From the NCBI GenBank assembly GCA_000158135.1, contig DS999532.1, positions 296,263-360,262 on the forward strand: a stretch of DNA of 64,000 nucleotides, written 5' to 3'. The translations under genes and the position numbers were made by a program. Origin of the DNA: Rhodobacteraceae bacterium KLH11. GTDB lineage: Bacteria > Pseudomonadota > Alphaproteobacteria > Rhodobacterales > Rhodobacteraceae. Positions within the stretch are counted from its first letter, which is position 1. Each line of letters starts with the position of its first letter. Positions 8,880 to 17,440 of this stretch are shown in pieces. The notes below the pieces were generated by a model. It was given only the letters and a program-made list of their open reading frames with translations, ran no database searches and was not told where the DNA came from.

Positions 8880-10115
8880 TCAGCGGGTGAGTTGGGCTTT
8901 CATCCGGGCTTCAGGGAAGCAGGTGGCTGGCTTGCCTGTGGCGTCTTGCCATCGACCGATGGAGCGGCGGGTTTTGAAACCGGGCAGGCCATCTGCGCCA
9001 CCAACATCATGCCCCTGTTTTTCCAATGCGCGCTGCATCGTGGCGATATCCGAGCGGTACATGCTGTCAATCTTGCCCCAGCGTGCGTCGAAATCCCCCA
9101 TGCCATATTGAATGCGATCCCCGACATGGCCGACGAACAGGGCGTAAAGGTCGCTGGTGTTATAGTCTTTCAGAACATAGAAATTCGGGGTCACGATGAA
9201 GGCGGGGCCATTTCGACCCGCAGGCATCATCAAATAGCCTTCGGCGGGCAGTTCGTGGGCCGGAAAGGGTTTTCCAGAACTGCGTGTGATGCCCATCGCG
9301 ACCCAGTTCCGGATGGTTCGTCCCTGATCGGGGCCTTCTAGCGTGCAGGAAACCGAATTTGGAACGTTGACTTCAAAACCCCAGTCACGCCCGGAGACCC
9401 AGCCATGTTGCGCTAGGTAGTTCCCGATCGAGGCAAGCGTGTCATCCACCGACCCCCAGATATCTGCGCGCCCGTCGCCATTGCCATCTGCCGCATAGTT
9501 CAGAAAGCTCGAAGGCATGAATTGTGGCTGCCCCAGCGCCCCGGCCCAGCTGCTTTTCATGTCCTGACCGGGCAGATGACCGGCCTGGGCGATCTGTAGC
9601 GCGGCCAAAAGCTCTTGCGTGAAATACTCTGCCCGCGTGCTCATGAATCCTTTGGTGCCCAGCACCCGAAACGCATTGTGGCGGATCGGCACTTGCCCAT
9701 ATCCGCTCTCGCGTCCCCAGATGGCAAGGATGATACGGGCAGGCACCCCGGTTTCTGCCTCGACGCGGGCCAGCGTATCGGCGTGACGTCTGGCCATCTT
9801 GCGCCCGACCGAAGTGGCCCCCTGAACCGAACCGCGACCAAAATATCGGCCGGGTGCGCCAAACTCGGCCTGTTGTTGGGCCTTGGGTGTCTTGGCGGGA
9901 CTTCCGGGAGGCACAAGGCCCGGCAGATCCCAGTTCAAGGTGACACCGTCGAAGGCGTGTTGAAATGTCTGTTTTGAAACGCCGCTGGCTCTGGCCTGTG
10001 GCCAGATGGTGTTTTGCAACCAGTTCTGGAACTGACGCTCAACCGATGCACGATTCTGCGCCAGTGCTAGCGTTGCAAGTAATGACAGGCACAAAACCGC
10101 AATAAATCTTCGCAT
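8880..10115 (-). CDS. Lytic murein transglycosylase, MltB family, with peptidoglycan-binding domain
   Basis: Cleaves peptidoglycan between MurNAc and GlcNAc in the periplasm, forming 1,6-anhydro ends. The 411-residue product has a signal peptide (about 1-19, cleaved near ALA-Q) with no lipobox. The SLT/MltB domain has catalytic Glu136 in IWGRESGYG and the QPQFMPSSFLNYA motif. A C-terminal peptidoglycan-binding domain of about 60 residues follows (MQRALEKQGHDVGGADGLPGFKTRRSI). It is divergent from cyoA, with the 130 bases between them carrying both promoters. Confidence 0.92.
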   Translation of the reverse strand: MRRFIAVLCLSLLATLALAQNRASVERQFQNWLQNTIWPQARASGVSKQTFQHAFDGVTLNWDLPGLVPPGSPAKTPKAQQQAEFGAPGRYFGRGSVQGATSVGRKMARRHADTLARVEAETGVPARIILAIWGRESGYGQVPIRHNAFRVLGTKGFMSTRAEYFTQELLAALQIAQAGHLPGQDMKSSWAGALGQPQFMPSSFLNYAADGNGDGRADIWGSVDDTLASIGNYLAQHGWVSGRDWGFEVNVPNSVSCTLEGPDQGRTIRNWVAMGITRSSGKPFPAHELPAEGYLMMPAGRNGPAFIVTPNFYVLKDYNTSDLYALFVGHVGDRIQYGMGDFDARWGKIDSMYRSDIATMQRALEKQGHDVGGADGLPGFKTRRSIGRWQDATGKPATCFPEARMKAQLTR

Positions 10116-10247
10116 ACTTAAGGTCTGGCTTGCGCCACCTTGCCTGTCAACCGCAAGACAACCGCTGTTTGCCCGGAAAAGAACTTGAGAAAATCTCTGA
10201 CTCTGCCGATAGTTGACCGGAACACCGACACAAGAGGATCATCAGGC

Positions 10248-11198
10248 GTGACCGCCCCTGTTCTGATACGCAGTCTTGCGATCTTGCTGGCTGTGCTTGT
10301 CTCAGCGCAAACTGCAGGCGCAAGTGACAGTTTCCTGGACCCTCAGGGGCCGATCGCGGCGGTGCAGAAAACGCATCTTTTGCGTGCAACCGCTTTGATT
10401 CTGATCGCTGTGATTCCGGTGCTGATTCTGGTGCCGGTGATTGCGCTGCGCTATCGCCGCCGCAAGGGCGGAACGGCAGCCTACCGGCCTCATTGGGATT
10501 TCTCGGGTGGGCTTGAGGTTCTGATGTGGGGCGTCCCGGTCGTCATCGTGGCTATTTTGTCTTTCTATCTGTGGAAAGCCACCCACAGGCTGGACCCCTA
10601 TACCGCGCCTTTTGGTGAAGAGCCCGCCCTGCGGGTTCAGGTGGTCGGGCTGGATTGGAAATGGTTGTTCATCTATCCCGATTTAGGCATCGCCAGCGTG
10701 GGCGAGCTGGGCATTCCGGTCAAGCAACAGGTTGCGATGACGCTGACAACCGATACGGTGATGCAGTCCTTCATGATCCCGGCGCTGGCAGGGCAGATTT
10801 ATGCCATGCCGGGGATGACGACCCAGTTGCATGTGGTGGCCGATACGCCCGAAACCATGCAGGGCGAAAACACCCAGTATAATGGCCGGGGCTTCACCAA
10901 GCAGAAATTCCAGACGCTTGCCATGCAAACGGATGATTTCAATGCATGGGTCGAAAAGGTACAGGCCAACGGTATCCTGTTGGACCCGGTGACGTACCAG
11001 ACACTTGCCATGCGATCCGACCGGGATGAGGTTCAGGCGGAGCTGGGTACCGCGCAAATGCCCGAAGGGGCGCTGTATTTCAAACTGGATGATGGCGATC
11101 TGTTCCACAGCATTCTGCACAGGTATCATAGCGGAAAACCTCTTCCGCTGGACCAGCAACCGGGTACGTCAGAATACGGGCAGGAGACAGGGCAATGA
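10248..11198 (+). CDS. cyoA: Cytochrome o ubiquinol oxidase subunit II
   Basis: Subunit of a heme-copper quinol oxidase in the inner membrane. I chose GTG 10248: AGAGGA lies nine bases upstream and a signal peptide (LIRSLAILLAVLVSAQTAGA) follows directly; the longer frame from 10140 adds a non-membrane tail. The 316-residue product has two transmembrane helices (about residues 40-65 and 85-105) and then a cupredoxin domain. The CuA ligands of cytochrome c oxidases are absent and the quinol-type segment NTQYNGRGFTKQKF is present. There is no lipobox Cys, unlike E. coli CyoA. It overlaps cyoB by 4 bases. Confidence 0.92.
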   Translation: MTAPVLIRSLAILLAVLVSAQTAGASDSFLDPQGPIAAVQKTHLLRATALILIAVIPVLILVPVIALRYRRRKGGTAAYRPHWDFSGGLEVLMWGVPVVIVAILSFYLWKATHRLDPYTAPFGEEPALRVQVVGLDWKWLFIYPDLGIASVGELGIPVKQQVAMTLTTDTVMQSFMIPALAGQIYAMPGMTTQLHVVADTPETMQGENTQYNGRGFTKQKFQTLAMQTDDFNAWVEKVQANGILLDPVTYQTLAMRSDRDEVQAELGTAQMPEGALYFKLDDGDLFHSILHRYHSGKPLPLDQQPGTSEYGQETGQ

Positions 11199-13285
11199 CA
11201 TCCACCGATACCGGTTTTCTTGGCCGCCTGAACTGGGATGCATTTCCCGTCACAGGGCTGATCCAGAATCCCAGCGCGAATGAGATTGTTGCGAATGCCG
11301 CCGCCGCCATTGTCGTTGTCGGCGTTGTGGCTGTGGTCGGTATCCTGACATGGTTCCGTCTGTGGGGCCCGTTATGGCGGGACTGGCTGACCAGCGCGGA
11401 TCACAAGAAGATCGGTATAATGTATATCGTTTTTGCCATCGTCATGCTGGCGCGGGGCGTGCTTGAAGGCGTCGTGATGCGCGCCCAGCAGGCCGCCGGG
11501 CCGGGCGATGGTTTCCTTGAGCCTGACCATTTCGCCGAGCTTTTCAGCACCCATGGCACGATCATGATATTCTTTGTCGCTGTACCTTTCGTCTTTGGCG
11601 TTGCCAATTATCTGGTGCCGCTGATGATCGGTGCGCGCGATGTGGCGTTTCCGGTGATGAATCAGATCGGCCTCGGGCTGACCGTCTCGTCCGGCATGAT
11701 GCTGATGGTCTCGCTGGTGGTCGGAGAGTTCTCGACCGGTGGATGGACTGCATATCCGCCCTATACCGGGGCTGCCTTCAATCCCGGTGTGGGGCCGGAT
11801 TACTGGATCTGGGCTATCGTCGTGTCGGGTATCGGCACTACGCTGACAGGTATCAACTTTGCAGTCACGATCTACAAGCTGCGCGCGCCGGGGATGAAGT
11901 TCATGCGGTTGCCGATGTATTGCTGGACGATCATCTGCAGCTCGATCCTGATTGTCTTTGCCATGCCGCCGCTTGGGGTTGCGGCCCTGTTGCTGGCGGC
12001 CGACCGGTATCTGGATTTCCATTTCTTCACCAATGACCTTGGCGGCAACATGATGAACTATGCCAACTTGTTCTGGCTGTTCGGCCACCCCGAGGTCTAT
12101 CTGCTGGTCCTGCCGGCCTATGGTATCTATTCAGAGGTTTTCGCGACCTTCTCGGCCAAGCGCCTCTATGGCTATAACTCACTGGTCATCGCGACGATGT
12201 CGATTGCGATCATGTCCTTCACGGTCTGGCTGCATCATTTCTTCACCATGGGTCAAAGTGCGCTGATCAATGCAGTGTTTGGTATTGCCACCATGCTGAT
12301 CGCCATCCCCACCGGCGTGAAGGTCTATGACTGGATGGCAACGCTTTGGCGTGGACGCATCCGGTTTACGGTTCCGATGCTCTATGGTCTGGCGTTTCTG
12401 ATGCTGTTCGTCGTTGGCGGCCTGTCGGGTGTGATTCTTGCCAATCCAACAGTTGACTATCAGGTGCATAACACGCTGTTTCTGGTCGCGCATTTTCACA
12501 ATGTCCTGTTGCCTGGCGTGCTGTTCGGATTGCTGGCTGCCTATAATTACTGGTTTCCCAAAGCATTTGGTTTCCGCCTGAATGAGTTCTGGGGGCGTGT
12601 TTCGGTGTTCTGCTGGACCGTTGGTTTCCTGCTGACCTTCATGCCGCTTTATTTTGTCGGGCTGATGGGTATGCCGCGCCGGTCCTTCAGTTGGGAGGAC
12701 CCGAGCTTTCATCCCTATATGATCACTGCCGTTATCGGCGCGCTGGTGATTACCTGTGGGCTGTTCTCGATCCTGATCCAGCTGTGGGTCAGCATTCGTG
12801 ACCGCGATCAGACCCGGTCGCCGGTGGGCGATCCCTGGGACGCAAGGACGCTGGAATGGTCGATCCCGTCCCCGCCACCACCCTACAACTTTGCGATCAT
12901 TCCCAAGGTGACCGACCGCGACGATTTTGCCGCCGCCAAGGAACGCGGCGCAGCGTACCCCACGCCCGATGCTTACGAAGATATCGAGATGCCGCGCAAC
13001 ACGGGGATCGGTTTCGTCCTCTGTGTGTCCAGCGGTATTTGGATGTTCGCTCTGGTCTGGTGGATCTGGTGGCTGGCCGCGTTGATGACGGTCCTGATGA
13101 TCCTGGCCTTTATCATCTGGAGCTTTGACACAAGTACCGAGGTCATCATCCCCGCCGAAGAGGTCCGCAAAGATCACGAAGCCTGGCTGGCTCTGGTCCG
13201 CAGCGCGCCACCCGTTGATCGCGACCATGAAAGCGCGCCTGAGAACCTCGGGCTCGCACGTCCGGATATGGAGGTCGTCTCATGA
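11195..13285 (+). CDS. cyoB: Cytochrome o ubiquinol oxidase subunit I
   Basis: Catalytic subunit, 696 residues, reducing O2 to water while pumping protons. Heme and copper ligands are all visible. They are a low-spin heme His in FSTHGTIMIFF (H120), the CuB His with cross-linked Tyr in GHPEVYLLVLPAYG (about 298), the CuB His pair in WLHHFF (about 347-348), and the heme His pair in VAHFHN (about 433 and 435). It is a little longer than E. coli CyoB. It sits second in cyoABCD with 4-base overlaps on both sides. Confidence 0.97.
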   Translation: MTSTDTGFLGRLNWDAFPVTGLIQNPSANEIVANAAAAIVVVGVVAVVGILTWFRLWGPLWRDWLTSADHKKIGIMYIVFAIVMLARGVLEGVVMRAQQAAGPGDGFLEPDHFAELFSTHGTIMIFFVAVPFVFGVANYLVPLMIGARDVAFPVMNQIGLGLTVSSGMMLMVSLVVGEFSTGGWTAYPPYTGAAFNPGVGPDYWIWAIVVSGIGTTLTGINFAVTIYKLRAPGMKFMRLPMYCWTIICSSILIVFAMPPLGVAALLLAADRYLDFHFFTNDLGGNMMNYANLFWLFGHPEVYLLVLPAYGIYSEVFATFSAKRLYGYNSLVIATMSIAIMSFTVWLHHFFTMGQSALINAVFGIATMLIAIPTGVKVYDWMATLWRGRIRFTVPMLYGLAFLMLFVVGGLSGVILANPTVDYQVHNTLFLVAHFHNVLLPGVLFGLLAAYNYWFPKAFGFRLNEFWGRVSVFCWTVGFLLTFMPLYFVGLMGMPRRSFSWEDPSFHPYMITAVIGALVITCGLFSILIQLWVSIRDRDQTRSPVGDPWDARTLEWSIPSPPPPYNFAIIPKVTDRDDFAAAKERGAAYPTPDAYEDIEMPRNTGIGFVLCVSSGIWMFALVWWIWWLAALMTVLMILAFIIWSFDTSTEVIIPAEEVRKDHEAWLALVRSAPPVDRDHESAPENLGLARPDMEVVS

Positions 13286-13914
13286 AGCGCGCACCCTCTC
13301 ACAGTTATCCGGGGATCAACCTTGGCGAAGGTCATGCCAGCGCCCACAAAGCGTCCGAGGTTGTGACGTTCGGCTTCTGGGTCTTCCTGATGAGCGATCT
13401 GGTCTATTTCGGTCTGATGTTCGCGATCTATATCACCATGATCGATGCGCAGGTCGGTGGGCCGGGGCCGCATGAGTTGTTCGATCTGAAAAGTATCTTT
13501 GCCCAGACGCTGATATTGCTGACAAGCAGCCTGACCGTCGGATTGGCCATGCTTGCCCTGAAATACAATCTGCCCCGGGCGCGGATCGTATTGTGGTTCG
13601 GTGTGACGCTGGTGCTGGGCCTCAGCTTTCTTGTTCTGGAAATTCGCGATTTCATCAACATGGCAGAGCTGGGAGGCATGCCCCAGCGCAGTGGCTTTCT
13701 GTCTGCCTATTACGGGTTGGTTCCGCTGCATGGCCTGCATGTCGCAGCGGGGTGTATCTGGCTGATTGTGCTGGGCCTTCAGTTGCGGATCATGGGGATG
13801 ACAGATCTGGTGATCTCGCGCGTGGTGCGGCTGGCGCTGTTCTGGCACTTCCTTGACCTGATCTGGATCGGCATCATCACCATCGTCTATTTCGGAGGGC
13901 TGGCCTATGGATAG
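13282..13914 (+). CDS. cyoC: Cytochrome o ubiquinol oxidase subunit III
   Basis: A 210-residue membrane protein with five predicted helices, the normal topology of CyoC. The conserved segments FGFWVFLMSDLVYFGLMFA, LVPLHGLHVAAGCIWL and ALFWHFLDLIWIGIITIVYF match subunit III of the heme-copper oxidases. It starts within the cyoB stop (ATGA) and overlaps cyoD by 8 bases. It stabilises the catalytic subunit in the membrane. Confidence 0.95.
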   Translation: MKRAPSHSYPGINLGEGHASAHKASEVVTFGFWVFLMSDLVYFGLMFAIYITMIDAQVGGPGPHELFDLKSIFAQTLILLTSSLTVGLAMLALKYNLPRARIVLWFGVTLVLGLSFLVLEIRDFINMAELGGMPQRSGFLSAYYGLVPLHGLHVAAGCIWLIVLGLQLRIMGMTDLVISRVVRLALFWHFLDLIWIGIITIVYFGGLAYG

Positions 13915-14233
13915 GCGCACCGATATGCATCGTCGCGAGCGCCGTCGCTATGTGATCGGTTATGGTGGATCGCTGCTGCTGACATTTGTGGTGTTTGGCA
14001 TCGCCTACCAATTCGGTATCGAAACCCCGGGTGTCTACATGACAATTGGTCTGTTGGGTCTGGCGCAGCTGGTGGTGCAACTGGTTTATTTTCTGCATAT
14101 CGATCGCCGTCGCAGCAGCCGCGAAGATCTGGACCTGATCCTGTTCTCGACGCTGGTATTGCTGATCATAATCGGTGGAACGATCTGGGTTCTCGGCAAT
14201 CTGGCCATGCGAATGCATATGCATGTGATGTGA
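13907..14233 (+). CDS. cyoD: Cytochrome o ubiquinol oxidase subunit IV
   Basis: A small 108-residue protein with three transmembrane helices and the family pattern YVIGYGGSLLLTFVVFGIAY, then LAQLVVQLVYFLHID. It is thought to help assemble the CuB site. It ends the operon: no cyoE (heme O synthase) or SURF1-type gene follows. The 66 bases to the next, convergent gene show no strong hairpin. Confidence 0.92.
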   Translation: MDRRTDMHRRERRRYVIGYGGSLLLTFVVFGIAYQFGIETPGVYMTIGLLGLAQLVVQLVYFLHIDRRRSSREDLDLILFSTLVLLIIIGGTIWVLGNLAMRMHMHVM

Positions 14234-14299
14234 GCGCCCGCGTCCCGAGTGCTCAAACTGCTATGCACCCATCGATCTGGCGCCAAACTGAGGGCGGGA

Positions 14300-15142
14300 T
14301 TATCCCTGCACAACATCCTGTCGTTGCACGCCCAGCCGCTCGATACCCAGTTCGATCTTGTCACCGGGTTTCAGATAGGTTGGCGGGGTCAGGCCCATAC
14401 CCACGCCCGGAGGGGTTCCGGTAGAAATCACGTCACCCGGTTGCAGTGACATGAATTGCGACAGGTGCGAAACGATGTTGGCCACGCTGAAATGCATAGT
14501 GTTGGTTGAACCGTCCTGATAGCGATGGCCATTCACCTCAAGATACATTGTCAGGTTATGTGGATCGGGCACCTCGTCGCGGGTTACCAGCCACGGACCA
14601 ATCGGGCCAAATGTATCGGCGGATTTGCCTTTGACCCACTGGCCCGAGCGGTGCAGCTGAAAATCGCGCTCGGACAGGTCGTTGATCACACAATATCCTG
14701 CAACATGGTCTAACGCGTCGGCTTCCGAGACATATTTGGCCTCTTTCCCGATGACCACGCCCAGTTCGACCTCCCAATCGGTTTTAACCGATCCCCGCGG
14801 GATTTCGACCGTGTCGTCAGGACCGGCGATTGAGGATGTTGCCTTGAAGAAAACCACGGGCTCCTGTGGCAGTTCCATCCCGCTTTCTTCTGCATGGTCG
14901 GCGTAGTTCAGGCCGATACAGACAAATTTTCCAACCTGTCCGACACAGGCCCCGAGGCGTGAGGTGTTCTGGGCTTCTGGAAGGCTGGCCGGATCAATCG
15001 CGCGCAGCCGCGCGAGGGTATCGTCGTCCAGCATATCGCCCGAGATATCCTTGATCACGCCAGACAGGTCACGGATTGCGCCTTCAGCGTCGAGCAGGCC
15101 GGGTTTCTCAGCGCCCTTGGGGCCAAAGCGTAGCAGTTTCAT
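14300..15142 (-). CDS. FAH-fold hydrolase, probable 2,4-diketo-3-deoxy-L-fuconate hydrolase
   Basis: A 280-residue fumarylacetoacetate hydrolase family enzyme. The core has CIGLNYADHAEESG, the metal-binding Glu pair in WEVELGVVIG, and GDVISTGTPPGVG. In the non-phosphorylating L-fucose route the last enzyme of this fold splits 2,4-diketo-3-deoxy-L-fuconate into pyruvate and L-lactate. It is the last gene of a minus-strand operon holding every other step, directly after the SDR that would make its substrate. The fold is certain; the substrate is inferred from context. Confidence 0.82.
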   Translation of the reverse strand: MKLLRFGPKGAEKPGLLDAEGAIRDLSGVIKDISGDMLDDDTLARLRAIDPASLPEAQNTSRLGACVGQVGKFVCIGLNYADHAEESGMELPQEPVVFFKATSSIAGPDDTVEIPRGSVKTDWEVELGVVIGKEAKYVSEADALDHVAGYCVINDLSERDFQLHRSGQWVKGKSADTFGPIGPWLVTRDEVPDPHNLTMYLEVNGHRYQDGSTNTMHFSVANIVSHLSQFMSLQPGDVISTGTPPGVGMGLTPPTYLKPGDKIELGIERLGVQRQDVVQG

Positions 15143-15160
15143 GTGTTCTTCCCTTGTTGC

Positions 15161-15928
15161 TCAGGTCGTCCAGCCGCCATCAATGGCAAAAGGCTGACCA
15201 GTTGTGTATTGGCTGGCATCACTGGCCAGATAGAGGGCGAGTTCGGCGATTTCAGCAGCATCCCCAATGCGGCCCATAGGTTGACGGGCGACAAAATCGG
15301 TCATGGCCTGTTCGTAATCACCAGTTGCGCGCAGCCGGTCATGCAGGCTGGGGCTATCCACGGTTCCCGGGCAGATCGCGTTGCACCGGATGCCCTGGGC
15401 CACAAAATCGGCTGCCACCGATTTGGTCAGCCCGATGACGGCTGCTTTCGAGGCGCAATAGGCAAACCGGTTCGGGACACCTTTCATCGAAGACGCCACC
15501 GAAGACATGTTGATGATTGACCCGCCCCCCTGTTCCAGCATTCCGGGCAGGATCAGCCGGATCAACCGGAACATGGCTTTGACGTTAAGATCAAAGCTGA
15601 AATCCCAATCCTTCTCGCTGCATTCCAGAATCGATCCCCCGGCAACATAGCCCGCGCAGTTAAACAGAACATTCAGATTGGGCAGGTCAGCCACGGCAGT
15701 GCCGACGGCATCGCTGTCGGTGACGTCCAGCTTCAGGGGTTCGATCCGGTCAACGCGGCCCAGTTCTGCAAGAGCGGCCTCATTGATATCGCTGGCGATC
15801 ACATGTGCCCCTTCGGTGGCAAACAGCTCGGCCGTTGCGCGACCGATGCCCTGACCCGCCGCCGTGATCAGAACGGTTTTGCCAGCCAGCCGGTCGGAGG
15901 GCTTGAATGGTGTCATAACGGGCCTCAT
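15161..15928 (-). CDS. SDR oxidoreductase, probable 2-keto-3-deoxy-L-fuconate dehydrogenase
   Basis: A classical short-chain dehydrogenase of 255 residues. The cofactor motif is TAAGQGIG near residue 20, NAG appears as NCAG, and catalytic Ser and Tyr/Lys are in MSSVASS and YCASK. The C-terminal PFAIDGGWTT is typical of NAD-dependent sugar-acid enzymes. Expected reaction: oxidation of 2-keto-3-deoxy-L-fuconate at C4. The start at 15928 overlaps the stop of the aldehyde dehydrogenase gene (ATGA); ATG 15916 is also possible. The substrate is inferred from the operon. Confidence 0.82.
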   Translation of the reverse strand: MRPVMTPFKPSDRLAGKTVLITAAGQGIGRATAELFATEGAHVIASDINEAALAELGRVDRIEPLKLDVTDSDAVGTAVADLPNLNVLFNCAGYVAGGSILECSEKDWDFSFDLNVKAMFRLIRLILPGMLEQGGGSIINMSSVASSMKGVPNRFAYCASKAAVIGLTKSVAADFVAQGIRCNAICPGTVDSPSLHDRLRATGDYEQAMTDFVARQPMGRIGDAAEIAELALYLASDASQYTTGQPFAIDGGWTT

Positions 15929-17427
15929 AGCTTCTCGGGCAGCAGGTCGGTCGGAATGTCCTGATAACACACGGGGCGCAGGAAGCGCCGGATCGAAAGC
16001 GTGCCAACGGATGTGGCCCCGAAATTTGTCGAGGCAGGGTAGGGGCCGCCATGCACCATGCTGTCACAGACCTCGACGCCGGTTGGGAAGCTGTTGGCCA
16101 GAATCCGGCCAGCCTTGCGTTCAAGCAGTGGCAGCAAAGCTTGAGCGGCGGGTTTGTCACTGTCGTCCAGATGCAAGGTGCAGGTCAGCTGGCCCTCGAT
16201 GGTGCGGGCGATCTGTTGCATCTGGGCAAGGTCCCGTACACGGACAATGATGCCCAAGGGGCCGAATACCTCTTCCTGCAGTTTGTGATCGGCCAGCCAG
16301 TCATCCCCTGAGATGGTAAACAGATAAGGGGCAGCATTGCGTGTGTCGCAGCTGGTGCCCATGACCTGCGTAACGCCGGTGCCAGCCGCCACGCGCGAGA
16401 CACCGTCGCGATAGGCGGCAGCGATCCCGTCGGTCAGCATGGTTTGATCGGCCACGGCGGACAGGCCAGCCTCGGCCGCGGCCTGAAAGGTCTCGGCCCC
16501 GGGCCCGTCTGCAATGACCGCGATACCGGGGTTGGTGCAGAACTGACCGACACCCATGGTGAGTGAGCCCGCCCAACCCGCACCGATCCCGGCCCCGCGC
16601 GCTGCCGCAGCCTGTGGGAGGATGAACATCGGGTTGACCGAGCCCAGTTCACCAAAAAACGGGATGGGCTCTTCCCGCTGGGCGCACAAATCGAACAAGG
16701 CGCGCCCGCCCGCCAGACTGCCGGTAAAGCCCACGGCACGGATCAGCGGGTGCTGAACCAGACGGGTGCCAACCGCGCGCTTGCCGCCCTGAACTAGCGA
16801 AAACACCCCGGGATGAGCGCCGGTTGCCTGAATGGCTGCGTCAATGGCCTGCGCCACGATCTCGCCCGTCCCGGGATGGGCCGAGTGGCCTTTGACCACA
16901 ACCGGGCATCCTGCGGCCAGCGCTGCAGCTGTGTCACCACCCGCGACCGAGAAAGCCAGCGGAAAGTTGGACGCGCCAAACACGGCGACCGGACCCAGCG
17001 GGCGCTGGATCATCCGCAAATCCGGGCGGGGCAGGGGCGCGCGGTCCGGCAGGGCGGGATCATGGCGGTGGTCCAGATAGTCGCCTGCTTCGATATGATC
17101 CGCGAACAGGCGCAACTGGCCGACGGTACGGCCACGTTCCCCTTGCAGGCGGGCTTCGGGCAGGCCGGTCTCTTGCGTTCCAATCTCGGTAATCGCATCC
17201 CCGCGCGCGTCAATCTCATCCGCGATCTTGCGCAGCAATGCCGCGCGTTCAGCCCGGGTGGACCAGCCGAATGTGCCAAACGCCTCTTCAGCGGCCTCGA
17301 CAGCGGCGTCCACAAGGGTGGGTGTGCCCGCCGCAAAGTCATGGCTGGGGCCGTGCGCGGGCTCCGATGCAAAGGTGGTGTCTGCGCTGACCCACGCGCC
17401 AGCAATCAGGTGTTTTCCGGTCAACAT
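15925..17427 (-). CDS. NAD(P)-dependent 2,5-dioxovalerate (alpha-ketoglutarate semialdehyde) dehydrogenase
   Basis: A 500-residue aldehyde dehydrogenase of the ketoglutarate-semialdehyde class. Catalytic Glu is in FFGELGSVNP and catalytic Cys in GVGQFCTNPG; the cofactor region VFGASNFPLAFSVAGGDTAAALAAGCPVV (about 150-180) fits this class. It oxidises the semialdehyde made from 2-keto-3-deoxy-pentonates to 2-oxoglutarate. L-fucose itself does not need this step, so its presence points to a pentose branch. It overlaps the SDR gene and lies 13 bases after the FAH-fold dehydratase gene. Confidence 0.85.
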   Translation of the reverse strand: MLTGKHLIAGAWVSADTTFASEPAHGPSHDFAAGTPTLVDAAVEAAEEAFGTFGWSTRAERAALLRKIADEIDARGDAITEIGTQETGLPEARLQGERGRTVGQLRLFADHIEAGDYLDHRHDPALPDRAPLPRPDLRMIQRPLGPVAVFGASNFPLAFSVAGGDTAAALAAGCPVVVKGHSAHPGTGEIVAQAIDAAIQATGAHPGVFSLVQGGKRAVGTRLVQHPLIRAVGFTGSLAGGRALFDLCAQREEPIPFFGELGSVNPMFILPQAAAARGAGIGAGWAGSLTMGVGQFCTNPGIAVIADGPGAETFQAAAEAGLSAVADQTMLTDGIAAAYRDGVSRVAAGTGVTQVMGTSCDTRNAAPYLFTISGDDWLADHKLQEEVFGPLGIIVRVRDLAQMQQIARTIEGQLTCTLHLDDSDKPAAQALLPLLERKAGRILANSFPTGVEVCDSMVHGGPYPASTNFGATSVGTLSIRRFLRPVCYQDIPTDLLPEKL

Positions 17428-17440
17428 GTTCAGTTTTCTC

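Noticed and set aside
10140..10247. N-terminal extension of cyoA from ATG 10140
   Set aside because: The extra 36 residues precede a clear signal peptide; GTG 10248 has a ribosome site.
12179..13920. Minus-strand frames antisense to cyoB and cyoC
   Set aside because: Oxidase subunits on the plus strand are certain; the antisense products are low-complexity and His/Gln/Asp-rich.
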